Shown piece after piece: positions 36,918 through 45,876 of a stretch of DNA of 64,000 nt (position 1 is its first letter; each line of letters begins with the position of its first letter). The translations under genes and the position numbers were made by a program. The DNA lies in contig NZ_AMRJ01000002.1 of NCBI RefSeq assembly GCF_000300995.1, positions 62,001 through 126,000 of the forward strand. The letters are read 5' to 3'. Origin of the DNA: Alcanivorax hongdengensis A-11-3. Its GTDB lineage: Bacteria > Pseudomonadota > Gammaproteobacteria > Pseudomonadales > Alcanivoracaceae. The notes under the pieces were generated by a model that saw only the letters and a list, made by a program, of their open reading frames with translations, ran no database searches and was not told the origin of the DNA.

Positions 36918-38582
36918 ATGAACGACGTTGCATCATCACCACGGGCGGAACTGGTTGAACTGCTGTGGCAGCTCAAACAGAGTTTTGATCAGCAGGGCGA
37001 CAGCAGCCTGCGTTTCATCCACTTCAATACCCTGCTCAATGACCCGGAATACCGGGCGGAAATCATTGCCCGCGCGGCCAAAAGCCCGAATCGCAAAATC
37101 CGGGAGCTGGGGGAAAAACTGCAACTGGCAAACCGCGACGGCGGGCTACTGAGAAAAGCGGCCCGCGAGCCCGGCCTGCCGGGTAGCAACCCGGCACTGA
37201 TGAACCCGGACATCGCGGAAACCATCGGCACCCGCTCCAGCCAGCACCTAGGCGAGCAGCGCCGCCGCTATCGCTGGCTTTGGCTGGTGGCCGCGCTGGT
37301 CATCGCGGTGGGTGGCTACTTTTCCTACCACCCGGCCCGCCAGATGCTGGTCGGTGAGCAGGTAGTCTCCGGTTCCCTGTTCGGCAAACAGCACTGGGGC
37401 GCCAACACCACCTGGATTCTCAACGGTATTGTCTACCTGGAAGCCGGCGCCGAGCTGACCATCGACCCGGGCACCCGCATCGAAGGCCGGCCCGGCTCGG
37501 CGCTGGTGGTCACCCGGGATGCCACCCTGTTCTCCCGTGGCCAGGCCCAGGCGCCCATTGTGTTCACCAGTAACCAGCCCGCCGGCACCCGTACCGCCGG
37601 TGACTGGGGTGGCGTGGTGCTGCTGGGCAACGCGCCGGTCAACGTCAACAACGGCCAGATCGAAGGGGTACCCGCAGGCGACAACCGTGGCGCCTTTGGT
37701 GGTAACGACCCGGACTCGTCCTGCGGCGTGATGGAATTCACCCGTATCGAGTTCGCCGGTTTCGAGGTCTATGCGGACAACGAACTCAACGGGCTGACCC
37801 TGGGCGGCTGTGGCAGTGGCACCATCATTCGTAACGTGCAGGTGCACCGGGCCCTGGATGACGGCATCGAAATTTTCGGCGGCGATGTGGACCTGCGTAA
37901 TATTGTCATCACCGGCGCCGGCGATGACTCGCTGGACTGGGACATGGGCTGGCGCGGCCGGGTACAGTTTCTGGTCGCCGAGCAGTATGCCAATGTGGGG
38001 GATAACGGTTTCGAGGGGGACAACCTGAAGGGCAGCCCTGATGCCCTGCCCCTGTCGGAACCGACCATGTACAACGTCACCCTGCTGAGCCCGCGCAGCC
38101 ATGAAAAATACCACCGTGCCATGACATTGCGTCGCGGTACCGGCGGCCATTTCCATAACCTGCTGATCGAGGGTTTCTCCGGCGAAACCATCGACATCAA
38201 GGACACCGCCACGGTGGCCCGCATTGACGAGGGCAAACTGAGTTTCGGCAGCATGATGGTGCACAAGGTGGGCAGTCGCGGCCTGACCTTCTTCGATAAC
38301 GAATCCATGGATCAGGATGACGACGGTGGTTTCGACGAGCGACTTTATTTCCAGAGCAGCGCCGTGAAGGCCCAGTTCGGCACCGACCCGCAATTCACCC
38401 GTGATGCCACCAGCATGGCCCATCCGGACTTTGCGCCTTCGGCCAACTCACCGGCGCGCAACGGCGCCGCCGCCATTCCCCAGGGCGAGTTCTGGGATGA
38501 GGCCGCCAACTACCTGGGCGCCATTCGCCCGGGCAGCGTCACCAGCTGGGTGGATGGCTGGACGGATTTCCCCCTTAACTGA
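36918..38582 (+). CDS. Inner-membrane-anchored protein with a beta-helix-like periplasmic domain
   Basis: 554 residues; start ATG follows GGGGGG. Residues 1-115 are hydrophilic and helical with no signal peptide (ELVELLWQLKQSF). One membrane helix (about 119-136, RWLWLVAALVIAVGGYF) comes after a run of arginines, giving an N-in topology. The rest (from about 150) is a repetitive beta domain with short strands and Gly/Asn/Asp turns (LTIDPGTRIEG, GDWGGVVLLGNAPVN, DDGIEIFGGDVDLRNIVITGAGDDSLD), like right-handed parallel beta-helix proteins usually found as secreted lipoproteins. Acidic Asp/Asn-rich turns may bind Ca2+. Function not recognised. A bidirectional terminator follows at once. Confidence 0.6.
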   Translation: MNDVASSPRAELVELLWQLKQSFDQQGDSSLRFIHFNTLLNDPEYRAEIIARAAKSPNRKIRELGEKLQLANRDGGLLRKAAREPGLPGSNPALMNPDIAETIGTRSSQHLGEQRRRYRWLWLVAALVIAVGGYFSYHPARQMLVGEQVVSGSLFGKQHWGANTTWILNGIVYLEAGAELTIDPGTRIEGRPGSALVVTRDATLFSRGQAQAPIVFTSNQPAGTRTAGDWGGVVLLGNAPVNVNNGQIEGVPAGDNRGAFGGNDPDSSCGVMEFTRIEFAGFEVYADNELNGLTLGGCGSGTIIRNVQVHRALDDGIEIFGGDVDLRNIVITGAGDDSLDWDMGWRGRVQFLVAEQYANVGDNGFEGDNLKGSPDALPLSEPTMYNVTLLSPRSHEKYHRAMTLRRGTGGHFHNLLIEGFSGETIDIKDTATVARIDEGKLSFGSMMVHKVGSRGLTFFDNESMDQDDDGGFDERLYFQSSAVKAQFGTDPQFTRDATSMAHPDFAPSANSPARNGAAAIPQGEFWDEAANYLGAIRPGSVTSWVDGWTDFPLN

Positions 38583-38585
38583 GAC

Positions 38586-38620
38586 AAAAAAAACGGTGGC
38601 TCGAAGGCCACCGTTTTTTT
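38586..38620. terminator. Bidirectional terminator between the beta-helix gene and mucD
   Basis: A run of eight A, then CGGTGGC (38594-38600), loop TCGAAG, GCCACCG (38607-38613) and seven T. The symmetrical A and T tracts serve both convergent genes. Confidence 0.9.
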
Positions 38621-38638
38621 ATACACACAACCGCAGGC

Positions 38639-40027
38639 TTACCGCACAACCACGAAGAAAACCCCACCGTGGCGATTGATACGCAGCAGTAGCGGGGCCT
38701 TCTTGTCGGTGACCGCCGCCCGCAGGTCTTTCATGGTTTCCACATCCTTGCGGTTGGCGTTGATCACCACGTCGCCCTTGCGCAGGCCGGCATGCCAGGC
38801 CGCGGAGCCATTCTCCACGTTATCCACCAGCACACCACTGTCGGCATAGTTGAGCTCGCCCTTGCGCAGGTCACGCAGCTTGGCCCCCTTGAGGTAATCG
38901 GAGAGCGCTTCGCCGCCGGAGGTTTCCTGGTTGGACTCGGTGATGACCGCCGACACGTCCTTCTGTTTGCCGTCACGGACCACACTGAGTGTGACCTTCT
39001 CACCCACCGGCGACATGCCCACCTTGTTACGCAGGTCGGAGGCACGGTTCACCGAGCGACCATCCACGGCCACCACCACATCGCCGGTTTTCAGGCCGGC
39101 CTTGTCCGCCGGGCTCTTGGGCTCCACCTGGGTCACCACCACACCGCGCTTGCGCTTGACGCCAAAGGCATCGGCCAGCTCCGGGGTCAGGTCCTGAATG
39201 GTGACGCCGAGCATGCCACGGCGTACTTCACCGTGGGCAATCAACTGCTTCATCACATTGCGGGCCATTTCCGTGGGGATGGCAAAGCCGATGCCCACAT
39301 TGCCGCCGGCCGGCGCCAGGATGGCAGTGTTGATGCCCACCAGCTCGCCGCGCAGGTTGACCAGCGCGCCGCCGGAATTACCCGGGTTGATGGACGCATC
39401 GGTCTGGATGAAGTTCTCGTAGCCCTCGATACCCAGGCCGGTGCGGCCCAGGGCGGAGACGATACCACTGGTTACCGTCTGGCCCAGGCCGAACGGATTA
39501 CCCAGGGCCACCACATAATCGCCCACCCGCAGCTTGGTGGAGTCGGCAATGGCGATCTGGGTCAGGTTGTCGGCCTTTTCCAGCTTCAGCACCGCCAGGT
39601 CCACCTCTTCATCCAGCCCCACCAGGGTGGCGGACAATTCCCGCCCGTCAGTCAGAGTGACCTTGATATCATCGGCATTCTTGGCCACGTGGGCATTGGT
39701 CAGCACATAGCCGTTCTTGGCATCGACGATCACCCCGGAACCGGCCGCCCGGGCACGGCGCTCGGGCATCTGCTGCTGGTCGGGCATGTTGAAGAAGCGC
39801 CGGAAGAAGGGATCTTCCATGAGCGGGTTACGGGCCTGGCGGACCCGGGTTTCGATGGCAATGTTGACCACCGCCGGCGTCACCTTCTCCAGCATGGGAG
39901 CCAGCGACGGCATGGGCTGTCCCGAGGCCGTGGTGTCGGGCAACGCGGCCTGGGCCGGTGACAGGCTCGACAGCATGACGACCAGAAGCCCGAACAGGAA
40001 AAACGGGCGCGTAATAGAGTTAGACAA
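38639..40027 (-). CDS. mucD: Periplasmic serine protease MucD/DegP family (Do-like HtrA)
   Basis: 462 residues. The start is a TTG at 40027, chosen because GGAGGA lies 7-8 bases upstream and it gives a signal peptide (FFLFGLLVVMLSSLSPAQA). The trypsin-like domain has the triad His113 (TNAHVA), Asp143 (EEVDLAVL) and Ser218 (NPGNSGGAL). Two PDZ domains follow. It degrades or refolds misfolded envelope proteins. In Pseudomonas mucD is the last gene of the algU-mucABC operon, but here it stands behind a methyltransferase gene with no algU or muc genes in sight. Confidence 0.92.
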   Translation of the reverse strand: MSNSITRPFFLFGLLVVMLSSLSPAQAALPDTTASGQPMPSLAPMLEKVTPAVVNIAIETRVRQARNPLMEDPFFRRFFNMPDQQQMPERRARAAGSGVIVDAKNGYVLTNAHVAKNADDIKVTLTDGRELSATLVGLDEEVDLAVLKLEKADNLTQIAIADSTKLRVGDYVVALGNPFGLGQTVTSGIVSALGRTGLGIEGYENFIQTDASINPGNSGGALVNLRGELVGINTAILAPAGGNVGIGFAIPTEMARNVMKQLIAHGEVRRGMLGVTIQDLTPELADAFGVKRKRGVVVTQVEPKSPADKAGLKTGDVVVAVDGRSVNRASDLRNKVGMSPVGEKVTLSVVRDGKQKDVSAVITESNQETSGGEALSDYLKGAKLRDLRKGELNYADSGVLVDNVENGSAAWHAGLRKGDVVINANRKDVETMKDLRAAVTDKKAPLLLRINRHGGVFFVVVR

Positions 40028-40173
40028 GGGTAAATCCTCCTGTGTCCGGATAGCGAGTTACACATGGAAGGATGGCAAACAGGCAAGACACGGTGCGACC
40101 GAACTGCATTATCACCCCGACACCGGCCAATCGGCCCATGGCCACCTCATTGTTTGGGACCGACAAAGGTGCC

Positions 40174-40845
40174 CTACGGTTCCGCAAGAAACAGACGCAC
40201 GCCATTGTATTCGCTGGATTCTCCCAGGTCCGGCCAGGTGGTGGCATGCCATTGGCCCAGTAACCGGTAGCCGGGCGGGTCCAGGTCAGCGATGCGCGAA
40301 TCCGCCAGCAACACCTGCTCGGCGGCGCGGAAACGTGCCAGCAATGACAGGTTATCCCGGTCATAGAGAATATCCGCGGCGGTGACCCGGTCCGCCACCG
40401 CCAGCGCCGCGTCCAGGTCCTGGCTCAGTTCGATCTGGACCTGGTTTTCGGCGGCATTGAGCGCCGTGGCCATCAGGGCATCCTCGTCCAGGTCGCAGGC
40501 AATCACCCGGGCCGCGCCGGCCCTGGCGGCGGCAATGGCCACCACCCCGGAGCCCGGCCCCACATCCACCACGCAGCGCCCTTCCACCCACTGGGGATTG
40601 GCCAGCAGATGGCGTGCCAGCACCTGCCCGGACGCCCAGCAGAACGACCAGTAGGGCGGCTCCTCCATGATGGCATTGATCACCACCGGGTCCAGAGCCC
40701 GGTCCTCGAACAGCTCGCTGATCAGCCACAGGCGGATCTGCGGGACCAGCGGCAGAGCCTGACTGGACAGGGACACATCCGGTAATAGACGGTGGAGACG
40801 TTCATGCAAGGCCGGCAGGCCTACTTTTTCTGTAGTGTTTGGCAT
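40174..40845 (-). CDS. SAM-dependent methyltransferase of the METTL20/ETFB-KMT-like group
   Basis: 223 residues. The Rossmann motif VVDVGPGSGVVAIAA (about residue 92), ACDLDEDAL and the PPYWSFCWASG segment before it are the pattern of the METTL20-like and L11-methyltransferase-like lysine methyltransferases, in which PYW lies near the substrate pocket. A protein lysine substrate is therefore an inference; small-molecule N-methylation is the alternative. It precedes mucD on the same strand after 146 bases and is divergent from the exported protein gene at 40897. Confidence 0.75.
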   Translation of the reverse strand: MPNTTEKVGLPALHERLHRLLPDVSLSSQALPLVPQIRLWLISELFEDRALDPVVINAIMEEPPYWSFCWASGQVLARHLLANPQWVEGRCVVDVGPGSGVVAIAAARAGAARVIACDLDEDALMATALNAAENQVQIELSQDLDAALAVADRVTAADILYDRDNLSLLARFRAAEQVLLADSRIADLDPPGYRLLGQWHATTWPDLGESSEYNGVRLFLAEP

Positions 40846-40896
40846 ACCCTATGGACAGCCTCAGGTCAGTCACAAATCGTCGCAGAGAATAACAAA

Positions 40897-42792
40897 ATGA
40901 TCGGCAAACAGGGATTATCCCTGCTGCTGGCGCTGCTTTTGAGCTTCGCCGCCAGTAGCCAGGCCAGGGAAATCTGGACCCAGGGGGTTCCCGAACCCTA
41001 CTTCAAGCACTTTCTGGACTTCTACAAGGCCGACCCCAGTGCCATGGGCCGCTGGGCCACCGGGTTGAAGAACATCTCGTCCGACCAGCTTGATCGGACC
41101 CTCAAGGCACTGGACACCACCCAGTTCACCTACCTCTACCCCATGGAGATGAAGGGCTACGACCTGCCCGCCGAGAACGGCATCCCCACCGACCAGCTGT
41201 CATTAATGGCGGTGCGCGCCGGCAAGCTGGTGCCGATTCCCTTCCAGTTCGACGAGTTCGACAAGACCGGCCTGATCTGGATCGACGGTTTCAACGACCA
41301 TGACCCGGAAGGCAAACCGGGTATCTTTGATGATTTCGACGAGCTGGTCTTCATGTTCCGTGACGGCGGCCAGGAACGTTATGACCCGAGTCGCCACACC
41401 CTCAAGCAGGGCCTCATCGTCGAGGAAATCCGGCTGGATTCGCCGCGTAACCAGCCCCGCTACATCTATCTGGTGCGCAACAACCCGGCGCGCTCCCGGG
41501 CGGATTATGTGCAGGCCAACCTGGAGGAAGGCTGGGTGCAGAGCACCCTGATGCACATGGACTACAACCCCAAGGATTTCACCGAAATCGACAAGATGTA
41601 TCCGCGCCTGGGCCCGCACAAGGACCAGAGCGTGTTCGACAACCTCTACGTGAATATCAGCACCGGTATCCTCAACCAGAACCTGCGCGTGGATCTGGAC
41701 ACGCGCAAGAACATCAAGGCCACCCCGGTTGCCGTGCATGATGGGCCGGTGCGCGCCTCAATGCTGGTCAAGGCGCGCATCTGGTACGCTTTCATGCCGA
41801 CCTTCTTCAGTCAGAAATTCCAGGTGGATTTCTACGAGCAATCGGTGACCATCCCGTCGCGCTTTGCCATCGGCAGCATGCGGGTACTGAAATTCTTCCT
41901 CATGTTCCTGCGCGACCCGCGCATTCACTTTGCCCTGGATCTGCACAACATGGACGGGGCCCGGGTGACCTTCCAGACGGTCTACGGCCAGAAACGCTAT
42001 GGCGTAGTGGACGGCAAGATGAGCCCGTTCGAACAGACCATGACACGCACCCGCCTGCCCGGCGACTGGGTCTACATGGATTCCAATCAGGGCTGGGAAA
42101 TGTTCTTCAGCAACCACATGCCCGTGGTGCCCGGCGGCCTGTTCGATTCGTTCCTGAGCGGGCTGCGCATGAACATGTTCTATCAGGATGACCCCAAGGC
42201 CACCACCGACTACGAGCGTTTTGCCGGCGCGTCACCGCGGCTGGGCTTTGAAAGCGAAGGGCTGCCGCGCACTGCCATTTCACTGATGGGCGCCATCCCC
42301 AGGCTGGATTATGCCGACATGGACAGCCTCGGCGAGGCCATTGTCGCCCTGGCCGCCGCCGACAAAGACGGCAAGTTCAGAAAATACGACGCCATCGTCA
42401 ACGAGCATCTCACCGAAATGATGAAGGCCGGGCAGATCACCACCGTGGACCAGCTGGCCGATGCCTTCATCGCCGACCTGGACCGCATGAACTTCACCGG
42501 CATTCCCCGCGCCACCTTCAATCAACTGATCCATCAGGCGATTGTCGATACCACCCCGGCGGTCAACCAGGTACACCACGGCAAGGTACTGGCACGCATG
42601 GTGGAGCTGGCCAAACAGCAAGGTATTGATATTACCCGGCTACGCTACGCCACCATGGATAACACCCTGTGGTTCCCGGCCTGGGTGGGCCCGGGCGGGC
42701 CCGAGGATTTTCAGTGGCAGGTGACTCACCCGCCGGTGGCCCGGGTCATGGCGCGTCCGGCTCCGCCTGCTGCTCGCGCAGCCACTCGCTAA
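40897..42792 (+). CDS. Large exported protein of unknown function
   Basis: 631 residues from the ATG at 40897, which gives a clean signal peptide (MIGKQGLSLLLALLLSFAASSQA, then REIW). No domain is recognised. The mature protein is mixed alpha/beta, with YFKHFLDFYK near the start, an acidic segment (DGFNDHDPEGKPGIFDDFDELVFMFRDGG), many aromatic residues and a C-terminal helical part ending in a proline/alanine-rich tail. There are no membrane spans and no cysteine pairs of note, so it is probably periplasmic. The acidic segment with DHDPEGKPGIFDDFD could bind calcium. The 3' end overlaps the convergent trmH gene by 47 bases. Confidence 0.7.
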   Translation: MIGKQGLSLLLALLLSFAASSQAREIWTQGVPEPYFKHFLDFYKADPSAMGRWATGLKNISSDQLDRTLKALDTTQFTYLYPMEMKGYDLPAENGIPTDQLSLMAVRAGKLVPIPFQFDEFDKTGLIWIDGFNDHDPEGKPGIFDDFDELVFMFRDGGQERYDPSRHTLKQGLIVEEIRLDSPRNQPRYIYLVRNNPARSRADYVQANLEEGWVQSTLMHMDYNPKDFTEIDKMYPRLGPHKDQSVFDNLYVNISTGILNQNLRVDLDTRKNIKATPVAVHDGPVRASMLVKARIWYAFMPTFFSQKFQVDFYEQSVTIPSRFAIGSMRVLKFFLMFLRDPRIHFALDLHNMDGARVTFQTVYGQKRYGVVDGKMSPFEQTMTRTRLPGDWVYMDSNQGWEMFFSNHMPVVPGGLFDSFLSGLRMNMFYQDDPKATTDYERFAGASPRLGFESEGLPRTAISLMGAIPRLDYADMDSLGEAIVALAAADKDGKFRKYDAIVNEHLTEMMKAGQITTVDQLADAFIADLDRMNFTGIPRATFNQLIHQAIVDTTPAVNQVHHGKVLARMVELAKQQGIDITRLRYATMDNTLWFPAWVGPGGPEDFQWQVTHPPVARVMARPAPPAARAATR

Positions 42793-43441
42793 AGCCCGGC
42801 GGAATCTGCCCTTCCTCATCCAGTGCCGGGAAGGGCACCCCCCTCTGCTCGCAGAAACGGGCAATCTTCGGGTGGCCCCAACGGAACAACAGCTCATTAT
42901 AGCGGGCCGGTGCCAGCCGGGGCTGGTCGTAGAAACCGGCAGCGCGGCGCTGCTCACAGGCCTCGGCCAGAATGATGGCGGCGGCGACACTGACATTGAA
43001 CGACTCCACCATACCCATCATGGGAATGATCACGTTCTGATCCACAGCGGCCGCCGACGCCTCGCCGACGCCAAACTTTTCCGTGCCCAGCAACAGCGCC
43101 GTAGGCCGGGTGTAATCCACCTCCCGGTAAGGGATGGCATCGTCAGACAGGTGAGCGGCCAGCACCTGCACCCCTTCGGCCTGCAGATCACGAATAGCGC
43201 TGACACCGTCATCGTATTGATGCGCCTGCACCCAGCGCTGGGAGCCCATGGCCGTGCCGGCCGCCGCCCTGGCCCGGTTACCGGGCAGCACGGAATAAAC
43301 ATCCAGAATGCCCACCGCATCGCAGGTTCGTACAATGGCGGCAATATTGTGGGGCTTGTGCACCCCGTCCATGATCACCGTCAGGTCGGGCTGACGACGG
43401 TCCAGGGTTTCACGGATGCGGCGGTAACGTTCCGGGGTCAT
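42746..43441 (-). CDS. trmH: tRNA (guanosine-18-2'-O)-methyltransferase TrmH
   Basis: 231 residues from the ATG at 43441 with AGGA 8 bases upstream. The SPOUT trefoil-knot motifs are present: HKPHNIAAIVRTCDAVG (motif 1), LLLGTEKFGVGEAS (motif 2) and IIPMMGMVESFNVSVAAAI (motif 3). The length and the C-terminal WGHPKIARFCEQRGVPFP match E. coli TrmH. It methylates Gm18 in the D-loop of tRNA. Confidence 0.9.
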   Translation of the reverse strand: MTPERYRRIRETLDRRQPDLTVIMDGVHKPHNIAAIVRTCDAVGILDVYSVLPGNRARAAAGTAMGSQRWVQAHQYDDGVSAIRDLQAEGVQVLAAHLSDDAIPYREVDYTRPTALLLGTEKFGVGEASAAAVDQNVIIPMMGMVESFNVSVAAAIILAEACEQRRAAGFYDQPRLAPARYNELLFRWGHPKIARFCEQRGVPFPALDEEGQIPPGFSEWLREQQAEPDAP

Positions 43442-43608
43442 GGGTACTTTCCTCGTAGCTGGCCGCGGATTATATCGGCCCGGCCGGCCCTGACAAAATT
43501 CACGCCCGCCGACGCCGACGCCGATTACCGTCACCCTGCCACTGCCACCGGCAGACCGAATCCGCTAGGCTTGGCGATCGATAGATGCAGACAAGCAGAG
43601 AGATCACC

Positions 43609-44817
43609 ATGAACGAGCCCACCCCCCGCCGCCTGCCACTGGACGGAATCCGTGTTATCGAGCTCGGCCAGCTACTGGCCGGCCCGTTTACCGGCACCCT
43701 GCTGGCCTATTTCGGCGCCGATGTGGTGAAGGTGGAACCACCGGGCGGCGATCCCATCCGTGGCTGGCGCAAGCTGGATGACACCGGCACCTCCTTCTGG
43801 TGGCGCAGCCTGGGACGCAACAAGAAGTCGGTGACCCTGGATCTGAAAACCGACCAGGGCAAGGCACTGGTGCGCCGCATGATGGCCGACGCCGATGTGG
43901 TGATCGAAAACTTCCGCCCGGGCACCATGGAAAACTGGGGGCTGGGCCCGGACAGCTTCCGCAACGACAACCCCGGCCTGATTTACACCCGGATCTCCGG
44001 CTATGGCCAGACCGGCCCCTATGCCAGCAAGCCCGGCTACGCCTCGGTCTGCGAGGGCATCGGCGGTCTGCGCTACGTTAACGGCTTCCCCGGCGAGCGC
44101 CCGGTGCGCCCCAACCTGTCACTGGGCGATACCATCGCCGGCCTGCACGCAGCACTGGGCATCCTGCTGGCCCTGTTCGAACGCCAGCACAGTGAACAGG
44201 GCCAGGTGGTGGACGTGTCCCTGTTCGAGTCGGTCTTCAACCTGCTGGAAGGGGTAATCCCGGAATTCGACGGCGCCGGCGTGATCCGCGAACCGGCCGG
44301 CTCCACTGTGACCGGCATCGTGCCCACCAACACCTACCGCTGTGCCGATGGCAAATACGTGGTGATCGGCGGCAACGGCGATTCCATCTTCAAACGCCTG
44401 ATGACCACCGCCGGCCGCCCGGACATGGCCGACAACCCGGCCATGGCCAGCAATGCCGGGCGGGTGGAACACGAGCAGGAAATCGACGCGGCCCTGGACC
44501 AGTGGTGCCGCAGCCTGCCCAGCGACCAGGTACTGGCACAACTGGAAGACGCGCGCGTCCCTTCCGGGCCGATCTACTCGGTGGCCGACATGTTCCAGGA
44601 CCCGCACTTCCAGGCCCGCGGCCTGTTCCAGCAAGTGCAAATCAACGGCAAACCCCTGAAGGTGCCGGCCATCACACCACGGCTGGCCAGCACCCCCGGC
44701 GAAACCCGCTGGCCCGGCGGCGAGGCCGGCAGTCACAACGAGGCGGTACTGCGGGAAGAACTGGGGTTGAGTGAGGAGGAGTTTGCCGCGCTAAAGCAAC
44801 AGGGCGTGATTGGTTAA
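43609..44817 (+). CDS. CaiB/BaiF family (class III) CoA-transferase
   Basis: 402 residues from the ATG at 43609. Family features: GIRVIELGQLLAGPFTGTLLAYFGADVVKVE compressed in the N-terminus, RNKKSVTLDLK, and the catalytic aspartate Asp174 in SLGDTIAG, with GYGQTGPYASKPGY before it. These enzymes transfer CoA between carboxylic acids through an aspartyl thioester. The acid here is unknown; the sequence looks closest to the succinyl-CoA-dependent dicarboxylate group. It stands alone, divergent from trmH, with no acyl-CoA dehydrogenase beside it. Confidence 0.85.
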   Translation: MNEPTPRRLPLDGIRVIELGQLLAGPFTGTLLAYFGADVVKVEPPGGDPIRGWRKLDDTGTSFWWRSLGRNKKSVTLDLKTDQGKALVRRMMADADVVIENFRPGTMENWGLGPDSFRNDNPGLIYTRISGYGQTGPYASKPGYASVCEGIGGLRYVNGFPGERPVRPNLSLGDTIAGLHAALGILLALFERQHSEQGQVVDVSLFESVFNLLEGVIPEFDGAGVIREPAGSTVTGIVPTNTYRCADGKYVVIGGNGDSIFKRLMTTAGRPDMADNPAMASNAGRVEHEQEIDAALDQWCRSLPSDQVLAQLEDARVPSGPIYSVADMFQDPHFQARGLFQQVQINGKPLKVPAITPRLASTPGETRWPGGEAGSHNEAVLREELGLSEEEFAALKQQGVIG

Positions 44818-44939
44818 CGCATCAGAACTGAGAGCACAAACACAACAGTGATGCAACAGCGTCTGCAGATAAAGATACACAGGGTGTCCGTCAAACGTGT
44901 CTTCGCATGACAATCCTTCTTGCCGACAGGAACGACATA

Positions 44940-45368
44940 TCAGCGTCGGGCACTCAACTGCCCATACAGATTATCGATAACCCGGCTGGCAATGCGTTTG
45001 GCTTTATCGGTATAGGGCCCGGCAAAACGGCCCTCCAGGTTGGCCATGAAGTGCGCCAGCCAGCGCTCGTGATGTTCGCCGGTGAGCGACTGTTGGTCAT
45101 CCAGGGCCCGGTGTTTGGCCATCATGTGGCGCTGGTAGCCCTTTTCCCCCAGCAGCATCTTGTGCCAGTACTGGCAGATGATGGGCAGGTGCGCCTGTAG
45201 ATCCACCTGCGCCACCTCCAGAAACAGGGGCGCCATCAGCGGGTCGTCCAGCAGGCGCCGATAGAAGCCATGGACCATGGCATCGATATTGTCGTGGCAA
45301 TCCAGGTCCGGCAGGGCCTGGTCATCGTCCCGAAGCGCGGCCGGATGGAAAATTTCTACTGCGGTCAT
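44940..45368 (-). CDS. Group III truncated haemoglobin
   Basis: 142 residues. The short 2-over-2 globin helices are recognisable: FYRRLLDDPLMAPLF, the tryptophan of group III proteins in YWHKMLLGE, and the likely proximal histidine His86 in MMAKHRAL. Group III globins bind O2, CO or nitrite; a general physiological role is not settled. The start overlaps the stop of the DUF962 gene by one base (TAATG) with no good ribosome site of its own, so it is translationally coupled to that gene. Confidence 0.85.
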   Translation of the reverse strand: MTAVEIFHPAALRDDDQALPDLDCHDNIDAMVHGFYRRLLDDPLMAPLFLEVAQVDLQAHLPIICQYWHKMLLGEKGYQRHMMAKHRALDDQQSLTGEHHERWLAHFMANLEGRFAGPYTDKAKRIASRVIDNLYGQLSARR

Positions 45369-45685
45369 TACCAGTCGATGCGACGCAGCAGGATATCCTT
45401 GTACATGACGAAGTCGCCGGCCAGGCTGTACCAGGGATGCTTGAAGGTCGCCGGGCGGTTTTTCTCGAAGAAGAAATGCCCTACCCAGGCAAAGCCATAA
45501 CCCACTACCGGCAGCAACCACAGGGCCCACAGGGTGCCGGTGAATACCACCCAGGCCAGCAGGGCGATAACGCAGGAGGTGCCGACGAAATGCAGGCGGC
45601 GACAGACCGGGTGGCCGTGCTCCTGCAGGTAATAGGGGTAGAATTCGGCAAAGCTCTGGAAATCGGATTGTTTGATGGTTTCCAT
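45368..45685 (-). CDS. DUF962 / Mpo1-like membrane protein
   Basis: 105 residues; AAGGAG precedes the ATG. The family pattern is HGHPVCRRLHFVGT near residue 25 and GHFFFEKNRPATFKHPWYSL near residue 68, with two or three short hydrophobic segments between. Yeast Mpo1 of this family is an Fe(II)-dependent dioxygenase acting on 2-hydroxy fatty acids; the conserved histidines seen here are those expected for iron binding. Bacterial roles are unproven. It is the first gene of a two-gene unit with the group III globin. Confidence 0.82.
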   Translation of the reverse strand: METIKQSDFQSFAEFYPYYLQEHGHPVCRRLHFVGTSCVIALLAWVVFTGTLWALWLLPVVGYGFAWVGHFFFEKNRPATFKHPWYSLAGDFVMYKDILLRRIDW

Positions 45686-45876
45686 GGCTGGCTCCTTACT
45701 GCTGCACAGTTGTTGTTATCTCGGGGGAACGTCCAGTTTGCCTGCGGCCGGGTTGGACGGCTTGTAGGCAACGGCTGCCTGACTCCATTCTACCGGGAAG
45801 CGGCAGCGAATAATTGTGATAGCGCGCCACGCTGATGGCATACATGACCATTGCCCACTGACAGGGTTCATGGACA

